From: Bog-756 sp963777665
Lineage (GTDB): Bacteria; Actinomycetota; Acidimicrobiia; Acidimicrobiales; RAAP-2
DNA length: 64,000 bases
Assembly (NCBI GenBank): GCA_963777665.1
Contig: CAVZRJ010000003.1
Span: 434,001-498,000, forward strand
Reading direction: 5' to 3'
Shown here: one piece after another, positions 44,882 through 53,554 of the stretch
Layout of the letters: each line of letters begins with the position of its first letter
Numbering within the stretch: the first letter of the stretch is position 1
The notes under the pieces: model-generated
What the model was told of the DNA's origin: nothing
The model's input: the letters and a program-made list of their open reading frames with translations, nothing else
Database searches by the model: none
Translations under genes and position numbers: made by a program

Positions 44882-45394
44882 ATGACCGTCCACGAGCGAC
44901 CCTTCGGCCGCTTCTTCGAGGAGTTCGTGCCAGGGGACGTCTACCGTCACTGGCCGGGCAAGACCATCACCGAGGCCGACGACCACCTCTTCTGCATGAT
45001 CACCATGAACCACCACCCGCTGCACAGCGACAGCTGGTTCGCCGAGCACGAGTCCGTCCAGGGGAGGAACGTGGTGGTCGGCAACCTGGTCTACTCGCTG
45101 GCCCTCGGGATGAGCGTCCCCGACGTGAGCGGCGCAGCCATCGCCAACCTCGAGGTCGAGTCGCTCGTCCACCGCGCCCCCACCTTCCACGGCGACACCA
45201 TCTACGCGGAGACGAGAGTCATCGAAGCGGTCGCATCGACGTCCCGCGACGACCGCGGCGTGGTCACCGTCGAGACCAAGGCCTTCAACCAGCGCGCCGA
45301 GGAGGTCTGCTTCTTCCGGCGCAAGGTGATGGTGTGGAAGGAGGCGGCCGCCCCGGCGCGCCGCCGGCCCTATCCGGACGACGTCTGGGGGTGA
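44882..45394 (+). CDS. mch: Mesaconyl-CoA hydratase-like MaoC dehydratase
   Basis: A 170-residue hotdog-fold hydratase. The sequence PGKTITEADDHLFCMITMNH followed by HPLHSD is diagnostic of the beta-methylmalyl-CoA dehydratase/mesaconyl-CoA hydratase group, with GMSVPDVSGAAIANLEVESL also conserved. It would hydrate mesaconyl-CoA to beta-methylmalyl-CoA between Mcd and Mcl in the ethylmalonyl-CoA pathway. Single-domain form, shorter than the proteobacterial 340-residue enzyme. Its stop overlaps the mutY start by 4 nt (GTGA). Confidence 0.83.
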   Translation: MTVHERPFGRFFEEFVPGDVYRHWPGKTITEADDHLFCMITMNHHPLHSDSWFAEHESVQGRNVVVGNLVYSLALGMSVPDVSGAAIANLEVESLVHRAPTFHGDTIYAETRVIEAVASTSRDDRGVVTVETKAFNQRAEEVCFFRRKVMVWKEAAAPARRRPYPDDVWG

Positions 45395-46312
45395 CCGGGG
45401 GGCAGCTCCCGCCCCGACCGACCGGCCAGGTGCGCGCACTCGGCGCCGCGGTCGAGGCCTGGGGATCGGATGGTGGGACGACCTGCCGGCGTCCCGGCCT
45501 GCCCTGGCGGTCGACCCGGGACCCGTGGGCCGTGCTGGTGAGCGAGGTCATGGCCCAGCAGACCCAGGTCTCGAGGGTGGTCCCGGCCTACCGTCGCTTC
45601 CTCGTCGCCTTCCCGACCCCTGCCGCCTGCGCCGCCGCCCCGCTCGGGGACGTGCTGCGGGCCTGGGAGGGGATGGGCTACAACCGCCGCGGCTCGCGAC
45701 CTGCAGCGCGCCGCCGCCTCGGTCGTCGCCGACCACGGTGGCGCGGTCCCGGACTCCCTGGGGGCGTTGCTGTCTCTGCCGGGGGTAGGCCCTTACACCG
45801 CCAGGGCTGTCCTCGCTTTCGCCTTCGGGCACGACGTGGGGGTCGTGGACACCAACGCCGGACGCGTCCTCGCCCGGGCGGTGGCGGGGCGTCCGCTCCG
45901 GCTCGCCGAGGCCCAGGAGCTGGTCGACTGCATGGTCCCGCCGGGACGGGGCTGGTCGTTCGGGCAGTCCCTGCTCGACCTCGGGGCGATGGTGTGCACG
46001 CCGCGTGCGCCGTCGTGTGGCTCGTGCCCGGTACGGCGGCGATGCCGGTGGGCCGTCGCAGGGCGGCCCGACCCGGATCCTGCGGCGAGGTCGGCCGGCG
46101 CCCCGACCCGGCCGGACCGGTTCGCCGGCTCGGACCGTCAGGGCCGGGGACGGTTGGTGGCCGCCCTGCGCACCGGTCCCCTCCGTGACGGCCAGGTCGC
46201 CGCTGCCGCCGGGTGGGCAGGCGACCAGCGCCGGGCCGGGCGGGTGCTCGATGCGTTGGTGGTCGAGGGGATGGTCGTGCGCGACGCGACCGGGTCGGTG
46301 CGCCTGCCCTGA
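45391..46312 (+). CDS. mutY: A/G-specific adenine glycosylase MutY, frameshifted in this sequence
   Basis: MutY removes adenine opposite 8-oxoguanine. Reading starts at GTG 45391, overlapping the hydratase stop. Frame 1 gives LVSEVMAQQTQVSRVVPAYR with the catalytic Glu, and ends its homology at WEGMGYNRR. Homology resumes one base out of register at about 45692 (ARDLQRAAASVVADHGG), with the helix-hairpin-helix LPGVGPYTARAVLAFAFG, catalytic Asp in VVDTNAGRVLAR and 4Fe-4S ligands Cys-x6-Cys-x2-Cys-x5-Cys in VCTPRAPSCGSCPVRRRC. Removing one G near 45691 restores a single ORF. The C-terminal MutT-like domain is short or missing. Sequencing error is the likeliest explanation. Confidence 0.85.
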
Positions 46313-46346
46313 GCCGCCGGCACGGCGCAGCGACGTGAGGTTCTCG

Positions 46347-47216
46347 TCAGGCGCTGAGGAACCGGAGGATGTGTGCGTTGACCTCGTCGGGCTTCTCGAC
46401 GTGCAGGAAATGCCCGGCCTTGCCGACGACGACCATCTCCGACCCGGGGGCGAGGAACTCGGTGACCGGGCCGATCACCTCGAGCCCGAAGCAGCCGCAC
46501 TGTTCGCCGTGCAGGTAGAGGGTGGGCTGGGGGGCGGTGGTCGCGCCGGCAGCCTGGGCCGCCGCAGCGGCCGGGTCCTCCGGGGGCCCTGCGAACATCT
46601 GGCGGTAGTAGGAGATCGCCGCGGTGAGGTTCTCGGGAGTGGCGAGGGCCTCCTTGACTCTCGCCGCGTACCACGAGCCGTCGAATCCGGGTGACCAGTC
46701 GGCCCACAGGCGATCGATCATGGCGCGGTCGTCACGTGAGAGGGCGTGCTCGGCCAGTGCCGTCTGGAAGACGAAGATGTACCAGCTCCGCTTGAGCTGG
46801 TCCACCTCGAACAGACCGTCGCCGATCGACCGCGGCGGCGGCACCCCCGCGGTGACCACCCGCCGCCAGCGCTCGGGCTGGTGGGCCGCGGCGCAGTAGG
46901 TGGTCAGTGCTCCCCAGTCGTGCCCGATGATGACCGCGTCGGCGGTCCCGCCGAGCGCCTCGTGGAGGGCACAGGCATCGAGGGCGAGGGTCCCGGTGTC
47001 GTACCGCCCGTCCGAGGGCACCCCGGTCGGCGCGTAGCCGCGCATGAAGGGAGCGACCGCGTGGTAGCCGCTGTCCGCGAGGCGGGGGAGCAGGTGACGC
47101 CAGCTGTGGGCGGTGTCCGGGAACCCGTGCAGACAGAGGGCCAGGGGACCGCCCACCGGCCCGCAGCTCAGGTAGGTGAAGTCGAGCCCGTTGGCCGTTA
47201 CCGTGCCCTGATCCAT
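46347..47216 (-). CDS. Alpha/beta-hydrolase, epoxide-hydrolase-like
   Basis: A 289-residue hydrolase from the ATG at 47216; a longer frame to 48008 is antisense to the next gene. It has the oxyanion motif LCLHGFPDTAHSW, nucleophile elbow GHDWGA with Asp as nucleophile, and His in GKAGHFLHVEKP. An Asp nucleophile points to epoxide hydrolase or haloalkane dehalogenase chemistry instead of ester hydrolysis. The cap region contains two Trp (WYIFVF, WADW) but the Tyr pair of epoxide hydrolases was not verified. It is convergent with mutY and divergent from the MBL gene. Confidence 0.85.
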   Translation of the reverse strand: MDQGTVTANGLDFTYLSCGPVGGPLALCLHGFPDTAHSWRHLLPRLADSGYHAVAPFMRGYAPTGVPSDGRYDTGTLALDACALHEALGGTADAVIIGHDWGALTTYCAAAHQPERWRRVVTAGVPPPRSIGDGLFEVDQLKRSWYIFVFQTALAEHALSRDDRAMIDRLWADWSPGFDGSWYAARVKEALATPENLTAAISYYRQMFAGPPEDPAAAAAQAAGATTAPQPTLYLHGEQCGCFGLEVIGPVTEFLAPGSEMVVVGKAGHFLHVEKPDEVNAHILRFLSA

Positions 47217-47267
47217 GGCCGGAACGGTAGTTCGGGACCCGGCCCCCCGGGCTAGCCTGCCTCCGAC

Positions 47268-48125
47268 GTGCACATCACCTACTTCGGAGTCCGGGGCTCC
47301 TGCCCGTGCTCGTCCGCTCAGCAACGCCGGTACGGGGGTAACACCTCCTGCGTCCTGGTGGAGGTGGCCGGCGAGCGACCCCTGATCCTCGACATGGGGA
47401 CCGGCCTGCGCGCCCTCGGCCACCATCTCAACGGCCCCCTGCACGCCGCCGGGCGTCCGCTCCGGGCCGATGCCCTGCTGACCCACCTCCACTACGACCA
47501 CGTGCTCGGGACCCCGTTCTTCCCGCCGATGCGCGACCCGGGAGCGCTCCTCGAGATCTACGGCCCGTCCCAGGGGGACGAGTCGCTCCAGGACACGATG
47601 GCCAGCATGGTCAAGCCGCCGTTCTTCCCGGTCAACATGGCGGACTTCCGCGGCGTGCTCCGCTACCACGACCTGGCCGGCTGCGACGAGTTCTCCCTCG
47701 GCGGCGTCGACGTGAAGGTCCGCACCGTCCCTCACATCGGCAACACGCTCGGCTTTCGCATCGAGGCCGGTGGAGTGGCGGTGGCCTATGTCCCCGACCA
47801 CCAGGCCCCGCTCGATCGCGCGACGGTGGACGACGCGGTCCTCGGGCTCTGCGAGGGGGTGGACCTGCTCATCCACGACGCGCAGTACACCGAGGAAGAG
47901 TTCGTCGAGCTCTCGGACTGGGGCCATTCGACCCCGGCCTACGCCGTGCAGGTCGCCAACGAGTCCGGAGCCCGACGGCTCACCATGTTCCACCACGACC
48001 CGGGTCACAGCGACCGGGACCTCGACCGGATGCTCCGCGCGGGCCGCCGCATCGCATCGGCCACCGGCAAGCTGGAGGTCGACGCCGCAATGGAGGGCGT
48101 CACCGTCGAGGTCGGCAGGAGCTGA
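47268..48125 (+). CDS. Metallo-beta-lactamase-fold hydrolase
   Basis: A 285-residue MBL-fold protein from the GTG at 47268. It starts HITYFGVRGSCPCSS, has the di-metal motif THLHYDHVLG, later metal-site residues in YVPDHQ and HDAQYTEEE, and C-terminal MFHHDPGHSD. It resembles phosphodiesterase-like/cAMP-type MBL proteins (the GVRGS start is typical). Flavin reductase and two sugar or dehydrogenase genes follow in the same direction, with 2-nt gaps after this gene and the next. Confidence 0.83.
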   Translation: MHITYFGVRGSCPCSSAQQRRYGGNTSCVLVEVAGERPLILDMGTGLRALGHHLNGPLHAAGRPLRADALLTHLHYDHVLGTPFFPPMRDPGALLEIYGPSQGDESLQDTMASMVKPPFFPVNMADFRGVLRYHDLAGCDEFSLGGVDVKVRTVPHIGNTLGFRIEAGGVAVAYVPDHQAPLDRATVDDAVLGLCEGVDLLIHDAQYTEEEFVELSDWGHSTPAYAVQVANESGARRLTMFHHDPGHSDRDLDRMLRAGRRIASATGKLEVDAAMEGVTVEVGRS

Positions 48126-48127
48126 CC

Positions 48128-48643
48128 GTGCCGGCAGGGGACCGATCCTTCGGGTTGGACGGGTTCAAGGACGCGATGAGCCGGTTCACCACCGGTGTGA
48201 CCGTGGTGGCCGGCATGCACGGCGACGAACCGGTCGGCTTCACCTGTCAGAGCTTCGTGTCCCTCTCGGTGGACCCCCCCTACGTGGCGGTCGCCCCCGC
48301 CCGGACGTCGACCAGTTGGCCGCGGATCGCCCGTGCGGGCAGCTTCTGTGTGAACGTGCTGAGCGACCGGCAAGAAGACCTGTGCCGCGGGTTCGCGGTG
48401 TCCGGCGGATCCAAGTTCGAAGGAGTGGCCTGGCACCCCGCGCCGTCCAGCGGCTCCCCGGTGATCGAGGGCTGCCTGGCGTGGGTGGACTGCACGGTCG
48501 AGCTCGTCCATGACGCGGGAGATCACGAGCTGATCATCGGACGGGTGCTCGACCTCGGAGTCGGGGAGGGGACCCCGCTGCTGTTCTTCCGGCGGGAGTT
48601 CGCTACGGTGGCAGAGCCCGAGCGGCGCCGAGACGGGGGGTAG
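48128..48643 (+). CDS. Flavin reductase-like FMN-binding protein
   Basis: A 171-residue split-barrel flavin reductase from the GTG at 48128. It has FTTGVTVVAGMHGDEPVGFT, SFVSLSVDPPYVAVAP and FCVNVLSDRQEDLCRGFA, then the typical LIIGRVLDL near the C-terminus. Such proteins supply reduced flavin to monooxygenases such as HsaA of steroid degradation; no partner monooxygenase is visible nearby. It starts 2 nt after the MBL gene. Confidence 0.87.
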   Translation: MPAGDRSFGLDGFKDAMSRFTTGVTVVAGMHGDEPVGFTCQSFVSLSVDPPYVAVAPARTSTSWPRIARAGSFCVNVLSDRQEDLCRGFAVSGGSKFEGVAWHPAPSSGSPVIEGCLAWVDCTVELVHDAGDHELIIGRVLDLGVGEGTPLLFFRREFATVAEPERRRDGG

Positions 48644-48645
48644 CA

Positions 48646-49197
48646 GTGCCGAAGATCATCGAATCCGACGTGATCGCCGACGTGATCGTGGTGGAGCCCG
48701 AGGCCCACGGTGACGAGCGGGGCAGGTTCGTCGAGACCTACCGTCGGAACTGGTTCCCCCTGGGACGGGAGATGGTCCAGTGCAACCGGTCGACCAAGCA
48801 GGCCGGGGCGGTGGTCGGGCTCCACTACCACCTGCACCAGGCCGACTACTGGTACGTGCTGGCCGGCACCGCCAGGGTCGTCCTCCACGACCTCCGCCAG
48901 GGCTCGCCGACCGACGGCGCCACCCTCTCCCTCGACCTCTCCGGGGATCACGACCGTGGCCTGTTCATCCCTCCGGGGGTCGCCCACGGCTTCGCCTCGC
49001 TCACCGACCTGACCCTCTGGTACCTGGTGGACAACTACTACAACCCCGGCGACGAGCTCGGGGTGGCCTGGGACGATCCCGCGATCAGCGGGGACTGGGG
49101 ACTGACCGACCCCGTCCTCTCGGCGCGGGACCGGGACAACCCGCGCCGCTCGGAGATTCCTCCAGGGGTCCAACCCCGGACGGGATTGCGCACCTGA
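48646..49197 (+). CDS. dTDP-4-dehydrorhamnose 3,5-epimerase family protein (RmlC-like)
   Basis: A 183-residue cupin from the GTG at 48646, 2 nt after the flavin reductase. It has the RmlC start HGDERGRFVETYRRNWFP, the GLHYHLHQADYWYVLAG metal-free cupin core, and PPGVAHGFASLTD. The general base His in the LHYH region is present. RmlA, B and D are not in the window, so a role in dTDP-rhamnose synthesis is likely but not certain. Confidence 0.83.
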   Translation: MPKIIESDVIADVIVVEPEAHGDERGRFVETYRRNWFPLGREMVQCNRSTKQAGAVVGLHYHLHQADYWYVLAGTARVVLHDLRQGSPTDGATLSLDLSGDHDRGLFIPPGVAHGFASLTDLTLWYLVDNYYNPGDELGVAWDDPAISGDWGLTDPVLSARDRDNPRRSEIPPGVQPRTGLRT

Positions 49198-49231
49198 CGC
49201 GGGGCAGCATGCGGACTCGGAGACGGCGCGC

Positions 49232-50029
49232 GTGACCCCCGACCCTGCGGACCCGACGCCCGGACGGCTCGGCAGCCCCGGCACCGGGGTCCTCATCACC
49301 GGGGGCGCTTCCGGCATCGGCCGGGCCAGCGCGCTCGCTCTCGCCGAGGTCGGACGACCGGTGGCGGTCTGGGATGTCGACGCCTCCGGCGCCCGCGAGA
49401 CGGCGGCGCTCTGCGCTGACCTGGGGGTGGCCACCCACGCCGCGCCGGTCGACGTGGCGGACTCCTCGGTCCTGGCACGTGCCCTCGCCGAGGCGATCGG
49501 CGCGCTCGGGTCGATCGGCGGGTTCGTCCACGCCGCCGGCGTGTCCGGGGCGATGGGCGTGGACGGCATCGATGACGAGCTCTGGGACGCGACGCTCAAC
49601 GTGAACCTCCGGGCGCCGGTCATGATCTGCCGACACCTCCTCGCACCCTTCCGGGAAGCCGGTCCGGGGTCGGCCGTGGTGCTCGTCTCCTCGATCGAGG
49701 GACTCTTCGGGAGCTCGATCCTGACCGCCTACTGCGCCTCCAAAGGCGGCGTGCTCGGCGTCATGCGCTCGCTCGCCCAGCATTTCGCCACAGAGGGCTT
49801 CCGGGTCAACGCGGTCTGCCCGGGCGCGGTCGCCACGCCCATGCTGGCCCCCGCGCTCGAGCTCCCCGGCTTCCGTGACCAGCTCGAGCAGCGAACGCCG
49901 CTCAACAGGGTGTCCACGCCCGACGAGATCGCCCGGCCGATCCGCTTCCTGCTCTCCGACGAGGCGTCCTTCGTCACCGGCACCCACCTCACCGTCGACG
50001 GTGGCCTGACCGCGGTGACCGCTATCTGA
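49232..50029 (+). CDS. Short-chain dehydrogenase/reductase
   Basis: A 265-residue SDR from the GTG at 49232. It has cofactor motif TGGASGIGRASA, VWDVDASG (acidic residue suggesting NAD), HAAGVSG for the NAG motif, Ser in LVSSIEG, YCASK, and the C-terminal FVTGTHLTVDGGL of reductases of the FabG type. Substrate unknown. It is last in the plus-strand run that starts at the MBL gene, 34 bp after the RmlC-like gene. Confidence 0.87.
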   Translation: MTPDPADPTPGRLGSPGTGVLITGGASGIGRASALALAEVGRPVAVWDVDASGARETAALCADLGVATHAAPVDVADSSVLARALAEAIGALGSIGGFVHAAGVSGAMGVDGIDDELWDATLNVNLRAPVMICRHLLAPFREAGPGSAVVLVSSIEGLFGSSILTAYCASKGGVLGVMRSLAQHFATEGFRVNAVCPGAVATPMLAPALELPGFRDQLEQRTPLNRVSTPDEIARPIRFLLSDEASFVTGTHLTVDGGLTAVTAI

Positions 50030-50121
50030 GCCTCTCAGCTGGGACGATGTCGCCGGCTGGACCTCGACGACGGTGCGTCGGGTGCCTTCAGCCCTCCGCC
50101 GGTCGGCGGATTCGGAGTTGA

Positions 50122-50424
50122 ATGGTCGCGATGTTGGTCGGCGTCTTCCTCGTGATCGTGCTGGTGGTGGGTGGCCTGGTGGTCGTCCTGCTGCGCCGCC
50201 CGAGCAGCGACGACCTCCATTCGGTGCGCAAGTACCACTCGGCCCTGGGCACGCTCGAGCACCTCTCCGACCGGGTCGTGCCAACGACGGTCCGGCCGAC
50301 GACCCGACCCGACCGACCCGGTGCCGAAGGGGTGGTCCCACCCGTCCCGGTGCGGGGGAGCGACCAGTTCCCGGACCCCGGCGCGCAGGTCGTCTTCGAC
50401 GACGCCCCACCGCCCACGCGCTGA
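50122..50424 (+). CDS. Small single-span membrane protein
   Basis: A 100-residue protein with one strongly hydrophobic N-terminal helix (MLVGVFLVIVLVVGGLVVVLLRR), then a cytoplasmic-looking or extracellular Thr/Pro/Arg-rich tail. ATG at 50122 with a GGAG site about 5 nt upstream. It precedes a second small membrane-anchored protein. Not recognised. Confidence 0.6.
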   Translation: MVAMLVGVFLVIVLVVGGLVVVLLRRPSSDDLHSVRKYHSALGTLEHLSDRVVPTTVRPTTRPDRPGAEGVVPPVPVRGSDQFPDPGAQVVFDDAPPPTR

Positions 50425-50491
50425 TGCGCCCCGCGCCGAGGGAACCTCCGGATCCAGTGCCGACCGCGCCCAGCGCATCGCGCTCGACTCG

Positions 50492-51304
50492 ATGAACCAC
50501 CGCCGCCGACCGGGCTCGATGGTCCTGCTGGTCGCCGCCGTGTTGCTCCTCTTCGGGGTGCTCGCCTACGTCGGAAGCCACCGGTCCAAGGCCTCGTCCG
50601 ACCACGCGACGACGACCACCGGCACGGTCCGCTCGACATCCCGGCCCGGCGCCGGGCACTCGAGTCCATCCACCGGTCGGCGTTCCGGCACCCACCCGAC
50701 CCGGCCGCCGCCGACCACCCTGCCCACCCGACTCGTCGCCACGACCTCGTCGGTCGACGGCACGTCGGCCACCTACACGGTGCCGTTCACCTCCTTCACG
50801 ATCACCATCAACGCCACGGGGCCTTGTTGGGCGAGTGCCTCGACCGTGGCCACGCAGACGACGCTGTGGTCCGGCGAGCTGGCCGCGGGCGGGGTCCAGA
50901 ACATCCCCGCCAGCGGGGCGACCGCTCTCGATCTCGGGGCCCCGCCGGTCACCCTGTCGGTCAACGGGATCCCGGTCGTGCTGCCGACACCGATGCACAC
51001 CCCGTTCGTCGCCACCTTCACGCCGCCGATTGCGCCGGCCGGGTCGGCCTCTCAGGTGACCGCGCCGTCGACCAGCGCTCCGTCCAGCACCACGTTGCCC
51101 ACCACGCCGTCCACCAACACGCCGTCCAGCACCGCTGCGTCCGCCGCTGCGTCCACCACCGGGGCGATCCTGTCCTCTTCGGGCGCGCCCGTGTCAGCGA
51201 CCGCCCCGTTCGCCGGAGCCGTTCGTCTGCAGCGGTTCAGCCGGTCTCGGCCTCGGGATAGGGAATGGGCGCTGTCTCGGCGAGCCCGACCGCGTCGAGG
51301 ATGA
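50492..51304 (+). CDS. Membrane-anchored protein with RodZ C-terminal-like (DUF4115) domain
   Basis: A 270-residue protein from the ATG at 50492. A transmembrane helix (MVLLVAAVLLLFGVLAYVG) is followed by a Ser/Thr/Pro linker. A beta-sandwich domain of DUF4115 type follows, with ITINATGPCWASAS, LWSGELAAGG and ATALDLGAPPVTLSVNG, as at the end of RodZ. There is no N-terminal helix-turn-helix, so this is not RodZ itself. The Thr-rich C-terminus (NTPSSTAASAAAS) runs on. The last 68 bp overlap the 3' end of the oligopeptidase gene on the other strand. Confidence 0.7.
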   Translation: MNHRRRPGSMVLLVAAVLLLFGVLAYVGSHRSKASSDHATTTTGTVRSTSRPGAGHSSPSTGRRSGTHPTRPPPTTLPTRLVATTSSVDGTSATYTVPFTSFTITINATGPCWASASTVATQTTLWSGELAAGGVQNIPASGATALDLGAPPVTLSVNGIPVVLPTPMHTPFVATFTPPIAPAGSASQVTAPSTSAPSSTTLPTTPSTNTPSSTAASAAASTTGAILSSSGAPVSATAPFAGAVRLQRFSRSRPRDREWALSRRARPRRG

Positions 51305-53426
51305 AGGCGTAGACGAAGGCCTCGTCCCGCCAGGCGTCGTAGCGGCCGGACGGGCCCGCGTGGCCCGCCCCCATCTCGGTCTTGAGCAGCACCCGGTTCT
51401 CGGGGTTGGCCGCCCGGAGCCGGGCCACCCACTTGGCAGGCTCCCAGAAGCCGACCCGCGGGTCGGTCAGCCCTGCAGTCGCCAGGATGTCGGGGTAGCG
51501 GAGCGGTCTCCCGGCCGGATCGGTCGAGCGCACGTTGTCGTAGGGGGAGTACCCCTTCATCACCGCGTAGATCGCCGGGTCCTCGACCGGGTTCCCCCAC
51601 TCCTCCCATTCGGTCACGGTCAGCGGGAGGCTCTCGTCGAGGATCGTGGTCAGGCAGTCCACGAAGGGCACCTCCGCCACGATCGCCCGGAACAGGTCGG
51701 GCGCGAGGTTGGCCACTGCGCCCATCAGCAGGCCGCCCGCGCTCCCGCCACGAGCCACCAGGCGATCAGGAGCGGTCCATCCCTCGCTGATGAGCGAGCG
51801 GGCGCAGGCCACGAAGTCGGAGAAGGTGTTGGGCTTGGCGGCCAGCTTCCCGTCCTCGTACCAGTGGCGGCCGAGCTCGCCACCGCCCCGCACGTGGGCG
51901 ATGGCAAAGAGGAACCCGCGGTCGAGGAGGCTCAGCCGCAGCGAGGAGAATGCCGGGTCCATCGAGATCTCATACGACCCGTAGCCGTAGAGCAGGCACG
52001 GTGATCCGCCGGCGCCGTCGGCTGCTCCGCCCTGCGGAGCCCGGACCAGGTCGGGGCGGTAGACCAGGGAGAGCGGGACCTCGGTCCCGTCGTCGGACAC
52101 CGCCCACCGGCGCTCGGTGCGGTAGCGCCCGGGGTCGAAGTCGCCGAGGACCGGCTGACGCTTGCGCAGCTCGAGCTCGCCGGTGACCAGGTCGAGGTCG
52201 AAGACCGAGCGGGGGGTGACCAGCGAGGTGTATTCGTAGCGCAGCACGGTCGAGTCGTACTCGGGGTTGGCCCCGCCCCAGACCGTGGAGGGCATCTCGG
52301 GTTGATCGACCGGGGTCGAGGTCCCGGTGGCGGCGGCGACCACCCGCATCCGGGTGTCGCCCCCCGCACGCTCGTAGACGACCAGATGGTCGGCGAACGG
52401 GTCGATGCCGTCCAGGCGCACCCCGGTCCGGAGCGGGATGGCCTCTTCCCAGTGGTCCCGCCCCGGAGTCGCCTCGGGGGCCTCCATGAGCCGGAAGTCC
52501 TCGGCGTCGTCGTTGGTGAGGATGAGGAAGCGGGCGCTGCGGCCTGCGGCGGGATCGCCGCGGTCATGGTCGACGCTGTACTCGATGCCCTGGCGGCGGG
52601 CCTCGATCAGGGCGAACGCTCCGAGGGGGTCGTCGGCGTCGAGGAAGCGCACCTCCGAGGTCGTCTTGGAGTCGAGCCCGCAGAGGAGGAAGCGCTCGTC
52701 CTTGGTCCGCCCGATCCCGAGGTAGAAGCGGTCGTCGGGTTCCTCGAGCACCACGGTGTCCCCCGAGGGGTCCGCACCCACTCGGTGACGCCAGAGCTGG
52801 AACGGGCGCATCGCGTCGTCGACCCTGACGTAGAAGACGGTGGCGTTGTCGTTGGCCCAGGCCACTCCGTAGGAGGTGTCCGGGATCGCTTCGGGCGACG
52901 TGGCCCGGGTGGTGAGATCGAGGAAGCGCATGGTGTAGCGCTCACCCCCGGTGGTGTCCGTCGAGTAGGCCAGCCACCGGTGGTCGGGGCTCACCGAGAG
53001 GGCGCCGAGCGCAAAGTAGACGTGCCCCTCGGCCAGGAGGTTCTCGTCGAGGAGGACCTCCTCGTCCTCCTGGGGGCCCTGCGCGGGGCGGCGGCAGTGG
53101 ATCGCGTAGTTGCTCCCTTCGACCGTCCGGCCGTAGTAGAGCCAGGGCCCCTTTCGCGCCGGGACCGAGAGATCGGTCTCCTCGATCCGTGCCACCATCT
53201 CCTCGTAGAGCGCCTCGCGGAGAGGGGCGGTGCCGGCCATGGTGGCCTCGGTGTAGGCGTTCTCCGCCTCGAGATGGGCGATGACCTCGGGGTCCTCCTT
53301 GTCCCGGAGCCAGAACCAGTCGTCGATACGCACGTCCCTGTGGGACTCGAGGCGCACCGGGCGGCGCTCCGGCTGCGGCGGGCGGAGGTGGGTGGCGACG
53401 CGACCGGGGCGGGGGGTCTCGGGCAT
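51237..53426 (-). CDS. ptrB: S9 family oligopeptidase B
   Basis: A 729-residue serine oligopeptidase from the ATG at 53426 (MPETPRPGRVATHL); the frame continues to 53453 without a better start. The N-terminal half is the beta-propeller gate (DDWFWLRDKEDPEVI, YALGALSVSPDHRWLAYSTD). The C-terminal hydrolase domain has LLYGYGSYEISMDPAF, nucleophile in ARGGSAGGLLMGA, Asp in LTDPRVGFWEPAKW and His in GAGHAGPSGRYD. It would cleave short peptides after basic residues in the cytoplasm. Divergent from sufB. Confidence 0.92.
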   Translation of the reverse strand: MPETPRPGRVATHLRPPQPERRPVRLESHRDVRIDDWFWLRDKEDPEVIAHLEAENAYTEATMAGTAPLREALYEEMVARIEETDLSVPARKGPWLYYGRTVEGSNYAIHCRRPAQGPQEDEEVLLDENLLAEGHVYFALGALSVSPDHRWLAYSTDTTGGERYTMRFLDLTTRATSPEAIPDTSYGVAWANDNATVFYVRVDDAMRPFQLWRHRVGADPSGDTVVLEEPDDRFYLGIGRTKDERFLLCGLDSKTTSEVRFLDADDPLGAFALIEARRQGIEYSVDHDRGDPAAGRSARFLILTNDDAEDFRLMEAPEATPGRDHWEEAIPLRTGVRLDGIDPFADHLVVYERAGGDTRMRVVAAATGTSTPVDQPEMPSTVWGGANPEYDSTVLRYEYTSLVTPRSVFDLDLVTGELELRKRQPVLGDFDPGRYRTERRWAVSDDGTEVPLSLVYRPDLVRAPQGGAADGAGGSPCLLYGYGSYEISMDPAFSSLRLSLLDRGFLFAIAHVRGGGELGRHWYEDGKLAAKPNTFSDFVACARSLISEGWTAPDRLVARGGSAGGLLMGAVANLAPDLFRAIVAEVPFVDCLTTILDESLPLTVTEWEEWGNPVEDPAIYAVMKGYSPYDNVRSTDPAGRPLRYPDILATAGLTDPRVGFWEPAKWVARLRAANPENRVLLKTEMGAGHAGPSGRYDAWRDEAFVYAFILDAVGLAETAPIPYPEAETG

Positions 53427-53496
53427 CCGCACAGGATGGCACGTCCGCCACACCGGCCCACCGGGCGTCGGTACGGCCCGGGTCCCCGAGTTGTTA

Positions 53497-53508
53497 CTAT
53501 CTGGATAG
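53497..53508. promoter_or_regulatory. Short palindrome upstream of sufB
   Basis: CTATC-TG-GATAG is a 5-bp inverted repeat, 46 bp before the sufB ATG, in a locally AT-richer patch. It may be an operator for an Fe-S or iron regulator or part of the sufB promoter. No regulator gene lies nearby, and the sequence does not match a site I know. Confidence 0.4.
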
Positions 53509-53554
53509 GGGAAATAGCCCGATCTACGGTGCCGGACCCGATCCAGGAGACCCC

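Noticed and set aside
46347..48008. 553-residue minus-strand frame
   Set aside because: The part above 47216 is antisense to the metallo-beta-lactamase-fold gene; only 46347-47216 codes for the alpha/beta-hydrolase.
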